DNA of 58,818 nt, taken from assembly GCA_947447955.1 (NCBI GenBank), contig CANFLS010000015.1, positions 1 through 58,818 on the forward strand. Reading direction: 5' to 3'. The notes beneath the pieces are model-generated. The model saw only the letters and a list, made by a program, of their open reading frames with translations. It was not told the origin of the DNA and did no database searches. The first letter of the stretch is position 1. The number at the start of each line of letters is the position of its first letter. Made by a program: the position numbers and the translations under genes. Below are positions 1-8,359 of this stretch, piece by piece. Source of the stretch: Flavobacteriales bacterium (GTDB lineage: Bacteria; Bacteroidota; Bacteroidia; NS11-12g; UBA955).

Positions 1-1604
1 ACATTCATGTTGGTTTGTTAGATGATCTTCAAGATTTATTTGAAGAAGAGCTGCCTAAATCAAAATGGAACGAAATATTATCTACCGACCTGCCGGATTA
101 TGAATTGCCGTCAAATTTTGTTGCGGATTTAAGAGAATACCAAAAAGAAGGATATAACTGGATTAAATTTTTACTTGAAAATAAATTGGGTGCTTTACTA
201 GCCGATGATATGGGTTTGGGTAAAACAATTCAAACACTTGCCGTTATTCAATCAATGATCAACCATGAATACCATCCCACCACTGTTCATCGCCATATGG
301 CGTTTGAAGAGGTTGAGAAAGTACTCAATGGCACTTCTATTATCCCTCCAAACCAATTCTACCAAGGTCCAACTTTGGTAATTTGTCCTAAATCGCTTTT
401 ATACAACTGGCAATCAGAGGCAAATAAATTTTGCCCAACCTTGAAAGTGATGAAGTACAATGGAATTCACAGACACAAATTAATTAGTGAATTTGCAGAC
501 ATGGATTTGGTTGTTATGAGTTATGGAACAATGAGAAATGATATCGAAATTCTGAAATGTTTTGAATATCGTTGTGTTGTTCTTGATGAAAGTCAAGCAA
601 TTAAAAATCCAAGTTCATTAACGGCTAGAAACTTGCTCAAATTGAACGCACGTAACAGGATTGCTTTAACTGGTACTCCAATTGAAAATACCTTATTGGA
701 TATATGGAGCCAAATGAATTTCTTGAATCCAGGTTTATTGGGGTCGTATTCATTTTTTGAAAATCAGTTTATTAAGCCTATTGAAAAGTCTTCAAACGCC
801 AAAAAAGCAGAGGAGTTAAGGAAATTCATTGATCCATTTGTACTTAGAAGAACCAAAAGTCAAGTGGTGAAGGAACTTCCTCCCAAAGTTGAGAAAATTC
901 ACTATTGTGAAATGAGTCCAGCACAGGAAGAATTATATGAGAAAGTCAAAAGTCAATATAGAAATGAGATTTTGAATCATGTAAATCAAGTTGGAATTAG
1001 CAAATCGAGGTTGAAAATATTCAACGGATTGATGCATCTGCGTCAACTTGCTTTGAATCCGAGTTTGAAGGACGAAAATTACGAAGGGGGCAGTGGTAAA
1101 GATGATGAAATTTCAAGGATGTTAATTCGTGCAATTGAGAATGGACATAAAATATTATTGTTCTCTCAATTTGTGGGATACCTTAAAAACATTGCAGAAT
1201 TGTTGAAAGAATCTAAAATCCAATATTGCTATTTGGATGGTTCAATGGACGAAAAAGAAAGAGCGCATCAAATTGATTTGTTTCAAAATACACCTGAAAT
1301 TAAAATATTCTTGTTGAGTTTGAGAGCTGGAAATAGTGGAATTAATTTAACTGCAGCAGATTACGTATTTTTGGCCGATCCATGGTGGAATCCATTTACC
1401 ATGAAGCAAGCTGAAGATAGGGCACATAGAATTGGTCAAAACAAAACAGTGATGAGTTATAAGTTCATTACCAAAAATACCATTGAAGAAAAGATTTTGG
1501 CGTTACAAATGAAGAAAACCCGATTGGCGGAGAGCATTATTCCAGACGAAGATGTGGTACTGACCAATCTTGATATTGAAGAATTGGAGGACTTATTAAC
1601 TTAA
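1..1604 (+). CDS. SNF2-family DEAD/DEAH-type helicase, C-terminal part (5' end outside window)
   Basis: The reading frame is open back to the window edge (in-frame codons from base 3), so this is the C-terminal part of a larger protein. The SNF2 ATPase core is visible: Walker A DDMGLGKT near base 205, a DESQ box in place of DEAH near base 585, and LTGTPIEN near base 667. The helicase C-terminal lobe follows, with LFSQF, LDGSM, RAGNSGINL and the arginine-finger region AEDRAHRIGQ. Bacterial members are thought to remodel DNA- or RNA-bound protein complexes using ATP; the substrate here cannot be read. The stop is 1 nt before the ung start, so co-transcription with ung is likely. The family call is firm; the exact role is unknown. 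Confidence 0.93.
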   Translation, partial: IHVGLLDDLQDLFEEELPKSKWNEILSTDLPDYELPSNFVADLREYQKEGYNWIKFLLENKLGALLADDMGLGKTIQTLAVIQSMINHEYHPTTVHRHMAFEEVEKVLNGTSIIPPNQFYQGPTLVICPKSLLYNWQSEANKFCPTLKVMKYNGIHRHKLISEFADMDLVVMSYGTMRNDIEILKCFEYRCVVLDESQAIKNPSSLTARNLLKLNARNRIALTGTPIENTLLDIWSQMNFLNPGLLGSYSFFENQFIKPIEKSSNAKKAEELRKFIDPFVLRRTKSQVVKELPPKVEKIHYCEMSPAQEELYEKVKSQYRNEILNHVNQVGISKSRLKIFNGLMHLRQLALNPSLKDENYEGGSGKDDEISRMLIRAIENGHKILLFSQFVGYLKNIAELLKESKIQYCYLDGSMDEKERAHQIDLFQNTPEIKIFLLSLRAGNSGINLTAADYVFLADPWWNPFTMKQAEDRAHRIGQNKTVMSYKFITKNTIEEKILALQMKKTRLAESIIPDEDVVLTNLDIEELEDLLT

Positions 1605-1605
1605 T

Positions 1606-2283
1606 ATGTTTGGCTTATCAGAAGAAAAAGCTTGGTATAAAATATTGAGAAATGCCCACCAGTTAAGTGGGTTGAAAAGAATTCATAATATTTTAAATCA
1701 AAAGGTTAAGCAAGGTGCAATTATTTATCCTTCGCAAAATGACATTTTAAAAGCCCTTGAATTGTGTGATTTCAATGATGTAAAAGTTGTAATCATTGGT
1801 CAAGATCCATATCACGGAATTGGCGAAGCGAATGGTTTGGCGTTTTCAGTAAATGAGGGAGTTAAAATTCCACCATCGCTAAAAAATATTTTCAAGGAAA
1901 TTGAAACTGAGTTTGATTGTGAACCTTTTACATCTGGCGATATTCAGTTTTGGGCAGAACAAGGTGTTCTATTGTTGAATACCATTCTCACTGTTGAAAA
2001 AGATCAGCCTTTGTCGCATCAAGGAATTGGATGGCAAAACTTTACTAATTTTTGTGTTGGGAAATTATCGGAAGAACATAAAAAGATCATTTTCATGCTA
2101 TGGGGAAACAATGCCAATCAAATGATCCAATGCATTGATGAAACCAAGCATATCATTTTAAGTTCGGTTCATCCTAGTCCTTTATCAGCGCACAAAGGAT
2201 TTTTCGGCAACAACCACTTCAAAAAGGCAAACAAACTTCTCCGCAAAATGGGCAAGGAGCCTATTCAGTGGTTTAAAAGTTAA
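1606..2283 (+). CDS. ung: Uracil-DNA glycosylase (family 1)
   Basis: Removes uracil from DNA to start base-excision repair. The 225-aa length is normal for family 1. The water-activating motif GQDPYHG is at residues 66-72 with the catalytic Asp at 67. The uracil-binding LLNTILTVE segment and the DNA-intercalation motif HPSPLSAHKGFFG near residue 190 are both present. The ATG lies 1 nt after the upstream helicase stop with no Shine-Dalgarno site, so translation is probably coupled within an operon. Confidence 0.97.
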   Translation: MFGLSEEKAWYKILRNAHQLSGLKRIHNILNQKVKQGAIIYPSQNDILKALELCDFNDVKVVIIGQDPYHGIGEANGLAFSVNEGVKIPPSLKNIFKEIETEFDCEPFTSGDIQFWAEQGVLLLNTILTVEKDQPLSHQGIGWQNFTNFCVGKLSEEHKKIIFMLWGNNANQMIQCIDETKHIILSSVHPSPLSAHKGFFGNNHFKKANKLLRKMGKEPIQWFKS

Positions 2284-2350
2284 TTTTCCATCGAATTGGA
2301 CTATTTATTGAGTGTGAATATGTTTCATTCGCTTATTAAATAGATTTTTA

Positions 2351-2358
2351 TAGTTTTG
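2351..2358 (+). promoter_or_regulatory. -7 promoter element (TAGTTTTG) of ftsE-like gene
   Basis: Exact match to the Bacteroidota TAnnTTTG consensus. The GTG start at 2363 begins 4 nt after the box, so the predicted transcript is leaderless or nearly so. I see no clear -33 TTTG. Confidence 0.55.
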
Positions 2359-2362
2359 CTCT

Positions 2363-3052
2363 GTGGAATTGCCAATATCAATTAATCATGCTACAATTTA
2401 CCAGGGAAGAATTCCTGTGTTGCAATCTATTTCCTTAGACGTTAGTATTGGAGAGTTTGTATTTTTAGTAGGAAAAACTGGATCGGGAAAATCGTCTTTA
2501 TTAAAGACACTATATGGTGAAATCCCATTGATTGAAGGCAATGCAAAAATTGCAGATTTTGAATTAAACGGCTTGAAGCCAAGCCAGATACCTTTTCTAC
2601 GCAGAAAGTTGGGAATCATATTCCAAGATTTTCAATTGTTGTCTGACCGATCAGCCTTAGATAATTTGCTTTTTGTGCTAAGAGCTACCGGTTGGAAGAA
2701 TGATTTCGAAATGAAGCAACGCGCTTTGGAAGTCCTTGAAAAAGTAGGTTTGCAAACCAAGAGCTACAAGTTTCCAAATGAATTAAGTGGTGGCGAACAA
2801 CAAAGATTGGTTATTGCCCGTGCTTTATTGAACGACCCGAAAGTCGTATTGGCCGATGAACCAACAGGAAACTTAGATCCTGAAATCAGCGATGACGTAA
2901 TGACATTATTACATAAAATTTGTTCTGAGGGTACATCTGTAATTATGGCAACCCACGATTATAGATTGATTCAAAAGTTTGGTGGCACCATCTACCAAGT
3001 AAAAGATCAAAAATTGACGCAAATCAACGATTTTGCGCAATTGAATTGGTAA
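2363..3052 (+). CDS. ftsE: FtsE-like ABC transporter ATP-binding protein
   Basis: ATPase subunit of an FtsEX-type or LolD/MacB-type ABC system. In FtsEX it couples cytoplasmic ATP hydrolysis to peptidoglycan hydrolase control at division. Walker A GKTGSGKS is at residues 37-44, the ABC signature LSGGEQQRL near 141, Walker B VVLADEP near 160 and the switch His in MATHDYR. The 229-aa length fits FtsE. GTG is chosen as start because it directly follows a TAGTTTTG promoter box and the N-terminus aligns with the family. No ftsX gene is adjacent. The FtsE assignment is by overall resemblance; a LolD-like role is possible. Confidence 0.8.
   Translation: MELPISINHATIYQGRIPVLQSISLDVSIGEFVFLVGKTGSGKSSLLKTLYGEIPLIEGNAKIADFELNGLKPSQIPFLRRKLGIIFQDFQLLSDRSALDNLLFVLRATGWKNDFEMKQRALEVLEKVGLQTKSYKFPNELSGGEQQRLVIARALLNDPKVVLADEPTGNLDPEISDDVMTLLHKICSEGTSVIMATHDYRLIQKFGGTIYQVKDQKLTQINDFAQLNW
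3008..3041 (-). terminator. Minus-strand intrinsic terminator inside the ftsE 3' coding end
   Basis: Read on the minus strand, AATTG-CGCAAA pairs with TTTGCG-T-CAATT (11 bp with a 1-nt bulge, 8-nt loop) and runs into a short T tract. It would end the transcript of the membrane-protein gene at 3053-4519, whose stop abuts the ftsE stop. It is the weakest of four such sites in the window. Confidence 0.5.
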
Positions 3053-4519
3053 TTAGTACAATTCTGTAAGTTTAATATCTTGGGCAATGTTAGGTCTAAC
3101 AATTGCCGTCGTATGTTTTTTGAATTTTTTGCTAAAAATTTCACTTTGGTTGTCGATTCCAGAAACCACTGATTTTCTATCTATAGAACTATTGTTGTTC
3201 AAGGCATCGGTTAATAAAATGCACTTTGAATAATCACAATTTGATTCATTGTTAAAATCGTCGATACTTTTAACCGTGATATTTAATTTGCTAAATTTTG
3301 ATGTTAATTGATTGTATTCTATGTAGTTATTAAAGAGAATATTGTTGTTAGAAATAAATATGACTGGCAAATTGTTTATTTTTGAAACATCATTGATATT
3401 TTTCGTGATTCTCGAAACTGCTTTAAAGTCAAATTGTTTGCTTGGAATGATATAGAATATTGAATTCCAAATAATTAAGAATAAACTGAATAATTTCAAA
3501 AGAGGATTTATAACTAAATTACTTTGAAAAAGGCAAATGATCATTAACATAGGAATCATAATCATGAATTCTGCATTTCCTTCCGAGTAAAAAGCGAATA
3601 AAAAATGAAACAATAAATTTAAAATCAAAGGATTAGAATAATTCAAATGGGCTTTGATTTTTTTGAGGGATATAGATTTGATACTTTGAATCAATATGAA
3701 AAACCGTGAATAGAATAGGGTTGTAGTCAATAAAAATATTCCTATAATAGAAATGATATAAACCTTGTAAATTTTTATAATTAGCAAAATATCGCCATGA
3801 ATTTGAATAAATGTTCGAATGAAGTTTATTGGTGTAAATAATATGTTTTTTATTCCAAGTGAAGTAGTTACCTGTCCTTGATGCACATCGTAAAATGGCA
3901 ATTGATACCAGGCAATTCTGTAGTGTACTGCATATCCTACATAAATTGAAACAATTGCAGCGCATGAAATCAGCAAAGGCTTCCAATTTTTATTTTGAAT
4001 GATGTCCGAAATTGCAAATCCCAACAGCCAAAAAATATGAATTTGATGGAATAATACAGCAATCGACAAGAACAAATAGGTCCAAACTTTATTTGCTTTT
4101 TTGAAATGAAAATATGTCCCCAATAAACTAAATAAAATTGGAAGAATGTAGGTTTCGTTTTCACCAGAATACCGAATAAATCCAAATCCAAATGCCACAA
4201 ACATCATCGCCCAAATGTTCTTTTCATTTGAGGGATTGATAATTTCTAAGATGAGAAAAAAGAGATATAATGCAATTCCGCTCCAAATAACATTCAGTAA
4301 ACTAAAAATATAAATTGGACTGGCTTGAGGAAAAAGGCTAGAAATTGGCCAAGAGATAAATGCTGTAAAAGGTTTGTAAAGAATATGATGGGGTGAAAAA
4401 AAGTCATGTTTTAGAATCTCGCAAGCGTATCCCCACCCATCACCGGTATGTCCCAATGGCAAGAAATTGATACGAAATTTCAGGTAAAGAAATAATATGA
4501 ACAATGCCTTTTGTTTCAT
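3053..4519 (-). CDS. Polytopic membrane protein, GT-C glycosyltransferase-like, unknown function
   Basis: 488 aa with about ten hydrophobic helices over residues 1-365 and a soluble C-terminal tail of roughly 120 residues. The early loop TGDGWGYA and a later HQIHIFW pair resemble the acidic and His loop motifs of GT-C fold lipid-linked glycosyltransferases, but I cannot place it in a named family. It is convergent with ftsE (no gap between stops). Its 5' end overlaps the promoter region of the cca gene, so the two genes diverge from a shared 40-60 nt segment. Function is inferred only from topology. Confidence 0.7.
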   Translation of the reverse strand: MKQKALFILFLYLKFRINFLPLGHTGDGWGYACEILKHDFFSPHHILYKPFTAFISWPISSLFPQASPIYIFSLLNVIWSGIALYLFFLILEIINPSNEKNIWAMMFVAFGFGFIRYSGENETYILPILFSLLGTYFHFKKANKVWTYLFLSIAVLFHQIHIFWLLGFAISDIIQNKNWKPLLISCAAIVSIYVGYAVHYRIAWYQLPFYDVHQGQVTTSLGIKNILFTPINFIRTFIQIHGDILLIIKIYKVYIISIIGIFLLTTTLFYSRFFILIQSIKSISLKKIKAHLNYSNPLILNLLFHFLFAFYSEGNAEFMIMIPMLMIICLFQSNLVINPLLKLFSLFLIIWNSIFYIIPSKQFDFKAVSRITKNINDVSKINNLPVIFISNNNILFNNYIEYNQLTSKFSKLNITVKSIDDFNNESNCDYSKCILLTDALNNNSSIDRKSVVSGIDNQSEIFSKKFKKHTTAIVRPNIAQDIKLTELY

Positions 4520-4548
4520 TGCTCACAAAGATAATCAAAAGCCTTGCT

Positions 4549-4556
4549 TATCTTTG
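4549..4556 (+). promoter_or_regulatory. -7 promoter element (TATCTTTG) that sets the cca start
   Basis: Exact TAnnTTTG match 4 nt before the GTG at 4561. An in-frame ATG at 4504 lies upstream of this promoter, so it would not be in the transcript. The predicted mRNA is leaderless. Confidence 0.6.
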
Positions 4557-4560
4557 TATC

Positions 4561-5970
4561 GTGAATAACAACCCTTTGAATCACGACATATTTCAGAAAA
4601 TCTCTGATACAGCCGAGGAATTGAAACTCGAGGCGTATGTTGTGGGTGGTTTTGTGAGGGATTTGTTTTTAAAGCGATCGAATAAGGACATCGACGTAGT
4701 TTGCATTGGATCTGGGGTTGATTTTGCTCAGCATTTATTTCAATCGCTAAAAGGGGATAAACATATTGCGCTGTTTAAAAATTTCGGAACTGCACAAATC
4801 AAATACAATGAATTTATCATTGAAATTATAGGTGCAAGAAAAGAAAGTTACCGAAAAGAATCTCGCAAACCCATAGTTGAAGATGGTAGTTTAATTGACG
4901 ATCAAAATAGGAGAGACTTTACCATCAACTCACTTTATTTGTCTTTGAATAAACATAATTTTGGTGAATTGTATGATCCTTTTAATGGGGTTCAAGACAT
5001 TCAAGATGGCATTATAAAAACGCCTAACGATCCTGATATCACTTTCAGTGATGATCCATTGAGAATGTTGAGAGCAATAAGGTTTTCTGCACGATTGGGA
5101 TTCAAAATTGAAGCAAAAACTTATGTTTCAATTTGTGAAAATGCGCACAGAATTGACATTGTTTCTCAAGAAAGGGTAACCGACGAAATCAACGCAATGA
5201 TAATGGGCGAGAAACCAAGCTTAGCGTTTGATATTATGTATAAAACAGGATTGCTTGTTCGCTTCTTTCCCGAATTTGTTGCATTGCATGGCATTGAAAC
5301 CATTAATGGCAAAAGTCATAAAGACAATTTTTACCATACTTTACAGGTTTTAGATCAAACTTGCGCACTTTCTGATAGTTTGTGGTTACGTTGGGCTGCA
5401 ATTTTGCACGATATAGCCAAACCACCAACCAAAAGATTTGACCCAAAAGTAGGATGGACATTCCATGGCCATGAAGATAGAGGGTCTAGAATGGTGAAGG
5501 GGATATTTAAGCGTTTGAGATTGCCCTTAGATGAAAAAATGCGCTATGTTGAAAAACTGGTCTTGATGCATTTACGTCCAATTGTTTTGTCTAAGGAAAT
5601 TGTAACGGACAGTGCTGTTCGTAGATTGATATTTGAAGCAGGAGAAGACATTCAAGATTTAATGATTTTGTGTACGGCCGACATTACTAGTAAGAATGAA
5701 CAAAAAGTTGCCAAACACATTAAAAATCTTGCGGTAGTATCACAAAAAATAGAAGATGTTCTTGCCAAAGATGAATTGAGAAACTGGCAACCGGTATTTA
5801 CAGGAAATCATATCATGCAATTGTTTGAAATTCATAATCCTAAGCATATTGGCATGATCAAAGATGCTGTAAGAGAGGCAATTCTAGATGGAAGTATTCC
5901 CAATGAAATTGAATTTGCTATTGAATATGCAAAAAAATACGCCAATGAAATTGGCGTATTGATTAAGTAA
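4561..5970 (+). CDS. cca: CCA-adding tRNA nucleotidyltransferase with HD domain
   Basis: Adds or repairs the 3' CCA end of tRNAs using CTP and ATP. The nucleotidyltransferase head has GGFVRD at residues 29-34 and the metal-binding DID at 43-45. The RRDFTINSL and DDPLRMLRAIRF motifs follow, as in class II enzymes. An HD phosphohydrolase domain is marked by LHDIAKPP and FHGHEDRG. At 469 aa it fits the Bacteroidota HD-containing form. The GTG start is chosen over the in-frame ATG at 4504 because the TATCTTTG promoter lies between them. Its last codons contain a terminator for the facing gene. Confidence 0.93.
   Translation: MNNNPLNHDIFQKISDTAEELKLEAYVVGGFVRDLFLKRSNKDIDVVCIGSGVDFAQHLFQSLKGDKHIALFKNFGTAQIKYNEFIIEIIGARKESYRKESRKPIVEDGSLIDDQNRRDFTINSLYLSLNKHNFGELYDPFNGVQDIQDGIIKTPNDPDITFSDDPLRMLRAIRFSARLGFKIEAKTYVSICENAHRIDIVSQERVTDEINAMIMGEKPSLAFDIMYKTGLLVRFFPEFVALHGIETINGKSHKDNFYHTLQVLDQTCALSDSLWLRWAAILHDIAKPPTKRFDPKVGWTFHGHEDRGSRMVKGIFKRLRLPLDEKMRYVEKLVLMHLRPIVLSKEIVTDSAVRRLIFEAGEDIQDLMILCTADITSKNEQKVAKHIKNLAVVSQKIEDVLAKDELRNWQPVFTGNHIMQLFEIHNPKHIGMIKDAVREAILDGSIPNEIEFAIEYAKKYANEIGVLIK
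5931..5960 (-). terminator. Minus-strand intrinsic terminator inside the cca 3' coding end
   Basis: Perfect 11-bp arms AATACGCCAAT / ATTGGCGTATT (5936-5946 and 5950-5960) enclose a 3-nt loop. On the minus strand the stem is followed by seven T. It lies about 40 nt past the stop of the DUF2147 gene (5998-6453) and is read through the last codons of cca. No T tract follows on the plus side. Confidence 0.8.
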
Positions 5971-5997
5971 TATATTTGAGAATAAATTTATTTCAGG

Positions 5998-6453
5998 TTA
6001 ATTGGTTTTGGTCCAAATTGCAGTTCTACCAATCATTGAAATCCCAACATAACCCCTTACATTTAACTTATCTCCAACTAAGGTAATGTTGCAACTGTAT
6101 GTTTTGCCATTTTTAGGATCGTAGATGGTTCCATCTTCCCATTCTTTGTCATCGGCATCAAATTCAAAGTTATTTAAAAGAATTAATCCATTTATTTCAA
6201 CGTTTCTCTTTGAAGCATCTGGGTTTTTCTCGTCAACCTTGGGCTTGCCATTTTTGGTAGGTTCTTTTAGCCAATAAATTTTGCCAAAATACTTGCCTTT
6301 GAATTTTCCATTGATAGCTTTAAAAACATGAATTTTAGCAGTACCTTCTTGGTTTAACCAATTTCCTAAAATGTCGTCAGCTACTTGTGCTTTTAAAGTT
6401 GGCGTACACGCTAAAATTAAAGCAATGATTGATGAATAAATAAAGTTTTTCAT
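5998..6453 (-). CDS. Exported DUF2147 family protein
   Basis: 151 aa with an N-terminal signal peptide (hydrophobic SSIIALILAC, cleavage near LKAQ). The mature part starts with DDILGNWLNQEGTAKIHVF, the typical DUF2147 opening, and keeps GKIYWLKEPTKNGKP, the DGTIYDPKNGKTY loop and a C-terminal GRTAIW. DUF2147 proteins are secreted or periplasmic beta-rich proteins of unknown function. The gene is monocistronic on the minus strand, and its transcript appears to end at the terminator inside cca. Confidence 0.85.
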   Translation of the reverse strand: MKNFIYSSIIALILACTPTLKAQVADDILGNWLNQEGTAKIHVFKAINGKFKGKYFGKIYWLKEPTKNGKPKVDEKNPDASKRNVEINGLILLNNFEFDADDKEWEDGTIYDPKNGKTYSCNITLVGDKLNVRGYVGISMIGRTAIWTKTN

Positions 6454-6553
6454 AATTTAAATGATAATAAATTGCAATTAATAACAAGTTTGTGAAAAAA
6501 CAATTCAATTAATCATAAAACAACCGATTTTTTTTGGCAATTTTGCAGTAATT

Positions 6554-7825
6554 ATGTTATTAATCTCAAATATTCGACAAAATAAAGATGAAATCATCTC
6601 TAGATTAGCAATTAGGGGCTTTGATGCAACTGCTACTATCAACGAAATATTGAGCATCGACGAGCAGGCTCGTCAGGCTAGAACCAATATGGAACAAAAT
6701 CAAGCACTTGGCAATCAGTTGTCGGCGCAAGTAGGTTCCTTATTCAAAGAAGGCAAAAAAGAGGAAGCAGAAGCCATTCGTAAAGAATCGGTCCGTTTGA
6801 AGGAAGAGCTAAAGTCCCTCGAAATTACAGTTGAAGAAAAAGAAACAGAACTGAAGAATTTATTGGTAACATTGCCAAATACGCCTAACGTTTCTGTGCC
6901 TAAAGGAAAAGATGCAAATGATAATTTTGTATCATCTATTTATGGCGATAAAGTGAATTTGCACGAAGGTGCATTGCCTCATTGGGAGTTGGCTACAAAA
7001 TACGACATCATCGATTTTGAGTTGGGTGTAAAAATAACCGGTGCAGGTTTTCCTGTTTACAAAGGAAAAGGTGCAATTTTTCAACGAGCTTTGATTCAGT
7101 TTTTCTTAAATGAAGCTGGAAGTCAAGGGTATATGGAAATTCAACCGCCATTGATGGTGAATTCAGAAAGCGGTTATGGTACAGGTCAATTGCCTGATAA
7201 AGAAGGTCAAATGTATCATTCTACCATCGATGATTTATATTTGATTCCAACGGCAGAGGTTCCCGTGACCAATATTTACAGAAATGTAATGTTGAACGAA
7301 TCTCAATTGCCAATTAAAAACTGTGCGTATACTCCTTGTTTTAGAAGAGAAGCAGGAAGTTATGGTGCCCATGTGAGAGGTTTAAACAGATTGCATCAAT
7401 TTGATAAAGTTGAAATTGTACAAATTGTAAAACCAGAAAACTCATACGAGGTTTTGGAAAGTATGCAAAACTATGTTCAAAGCTTATTACAGAAATTAGG
7501 TTTACACTACCGTGTTTTATTGCTTTGTGGTGGCGATATGGGATTCACCAGTGCCAAAACCTATGATATGGAAGTTTGGTCACCAGCCCAAGAAATGTGG
7601 CTTGAATGTTCTTCTGTGAGCAACTTTGAAACATTCCAAACCAACAGGTTGAAATGCAGATATAAAAATGCTGAAGGAAAAACAGAGTTGGCACATAGCT
7701 TAAATGGCAGCGCATTGGCTTTGCCAAGAATTGTAGCTGCTTTGTTGGAAGCCAATCAAACTCCTGAAGGAATTGTTGTTCCTGAGGTTCTCAGAAAATA
7801 CACAGGATTTGATTTAATTAACTAA
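6554..7825 (+). CDS. serS: Seryl-tRNA synthetase
   Basis: Class II synthetase charging tRNA-Ser. The N-terminal antiparallel coiled coil (about residues 30-105) binds the tRNA long arm. The catalytic domain shows motif 2 (CFRREAGS) and motif 3 (LNGSALALPRIVAALLE). The 423-aa length is standard. The ATG follows a near-consensus CAATTTTG box by 8 nt, so the leader is very short. It heads a tight run serS, dinB-like, cbs, map, MBL hydrolase with gaps of 3 nt or less or overlaps, except 7 nt before map. Confidence 0.97.
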   Translation: MLLISNIRQNKDEIISRLAIRGFDATATINEILSIDEQARQARTNMEQNQALGNQLSAQVGSLFKEGKKEEAEAIRKESVRLKEELKSLEITVEEKETELKNLLVTLPNTPNVSVPKGKDANDNFVSSIYGDKVNLHEGALPHWELATKYDIIDFELGVKITGAGFPVYKGKGAIFQRALIQFFLNEAGSQGYMEIQPPLMVNSESGYGTGQLPDKEGQMYHSTIDDLYLIPTAEVPVTNIYRNVMLNESQLPIKNCAYTPCFRREAGSYGAHVRGLNRLHQFDKVEIVQIVKPENSYEVLESMQNYVQSLLQKLGLHYRVLLLCGGDMGFTSAKTYDMEVWSPAQEMWLECSSVSNFETFQTNRLKCRYKNAEGKTELAHSLNGSALALPRIVAALLEANQTPEGIVVPEVLRKYTGFDLIN

Positions 7826-7828
7826 GTC

Positions 7829-8359
7829 ATGGATAAACCTGTTTATGTGGCTGATAAATTCGATTGGGATAGGGATATTTCAATAGAAGAATTGTTGCAA
7901 AGCGTAATTGCGATCAAAGAATTTCCCAATCAATTGGCTAAAATTATGCCTTCTTTAACTGAAGAAGACTTAAACAAAACCTACAGAGAAGGTTCTTGGA
8001 CAATTAAAGAAATCATTCACCATTTGGCAGATTCACACATGGTTGCTTTTATTAGAACCAAACATGTAGTTTCTCAAGATACCACCGAAATTCATCCTTA
8101 TGATGAAAACAAATGGGCTGATCAAATTGATTATTCGTTTCACCACGAAGCGAGCTTTATGATTTTGTTGGGAGTTCATCAGCGTTGGAGTTTGTTTTTA
8201 CTCGAATGCCTTAAAAATCCTACCGAACATTTGGCAAAATCGGTTTATCATACCGGTTCAAAACGACATTTATCGTTGAGTCAATTGATTGCATTATATG
8301 CTTGGCATGGTCCACATCATTTGGCACAAATTCAATTTGCTTTAAAAAATAATTCATGA
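7829..8359 (+). CDS. DinB/YfiT-like putative metal-dependent hydrolase or thiol transferase
   Basis: 176-aa four-helix DinB-fold protein. The metal-binding His residues are visible in IIHHLADSH and WHGPHHLAQI, as in YfiT (BstA-like) proteins. Family members include thiol S-transferases and metal-dependent hydrolases; the substrate cannot be told from sequence. It starts 3 nt after serS and its stop overlaps the next ATG (ATGA), so it is translationally coupled to the cystathionine beta-synthase gene. A thiol-related role near a cysteine-pathway enzyme is an inference only. Confidence 0.85.
   Translation: MDKPVYVADKFDWDRDISIEELLQSVIAIKEFPNQLAKIMPSLTEEDLNKTYREGSWTIKEIIHHLADSHMVAFIRTKHVVSQDTTEIHPYDENKWADQIDYSFHHEASFMILLGVHQRWSLFLLECLKNPTEHLAKSVYHTGSKRHLSLSQLIALYAWHGPHHLAQIQFALKNNS

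Noticed and set aside
4504-4560. Upstream ATG start for cca
   Set aside because: It lies before the TATCTTTG box and overlaps the divergent gene; the extra residues are not typical of CCA enzymes.
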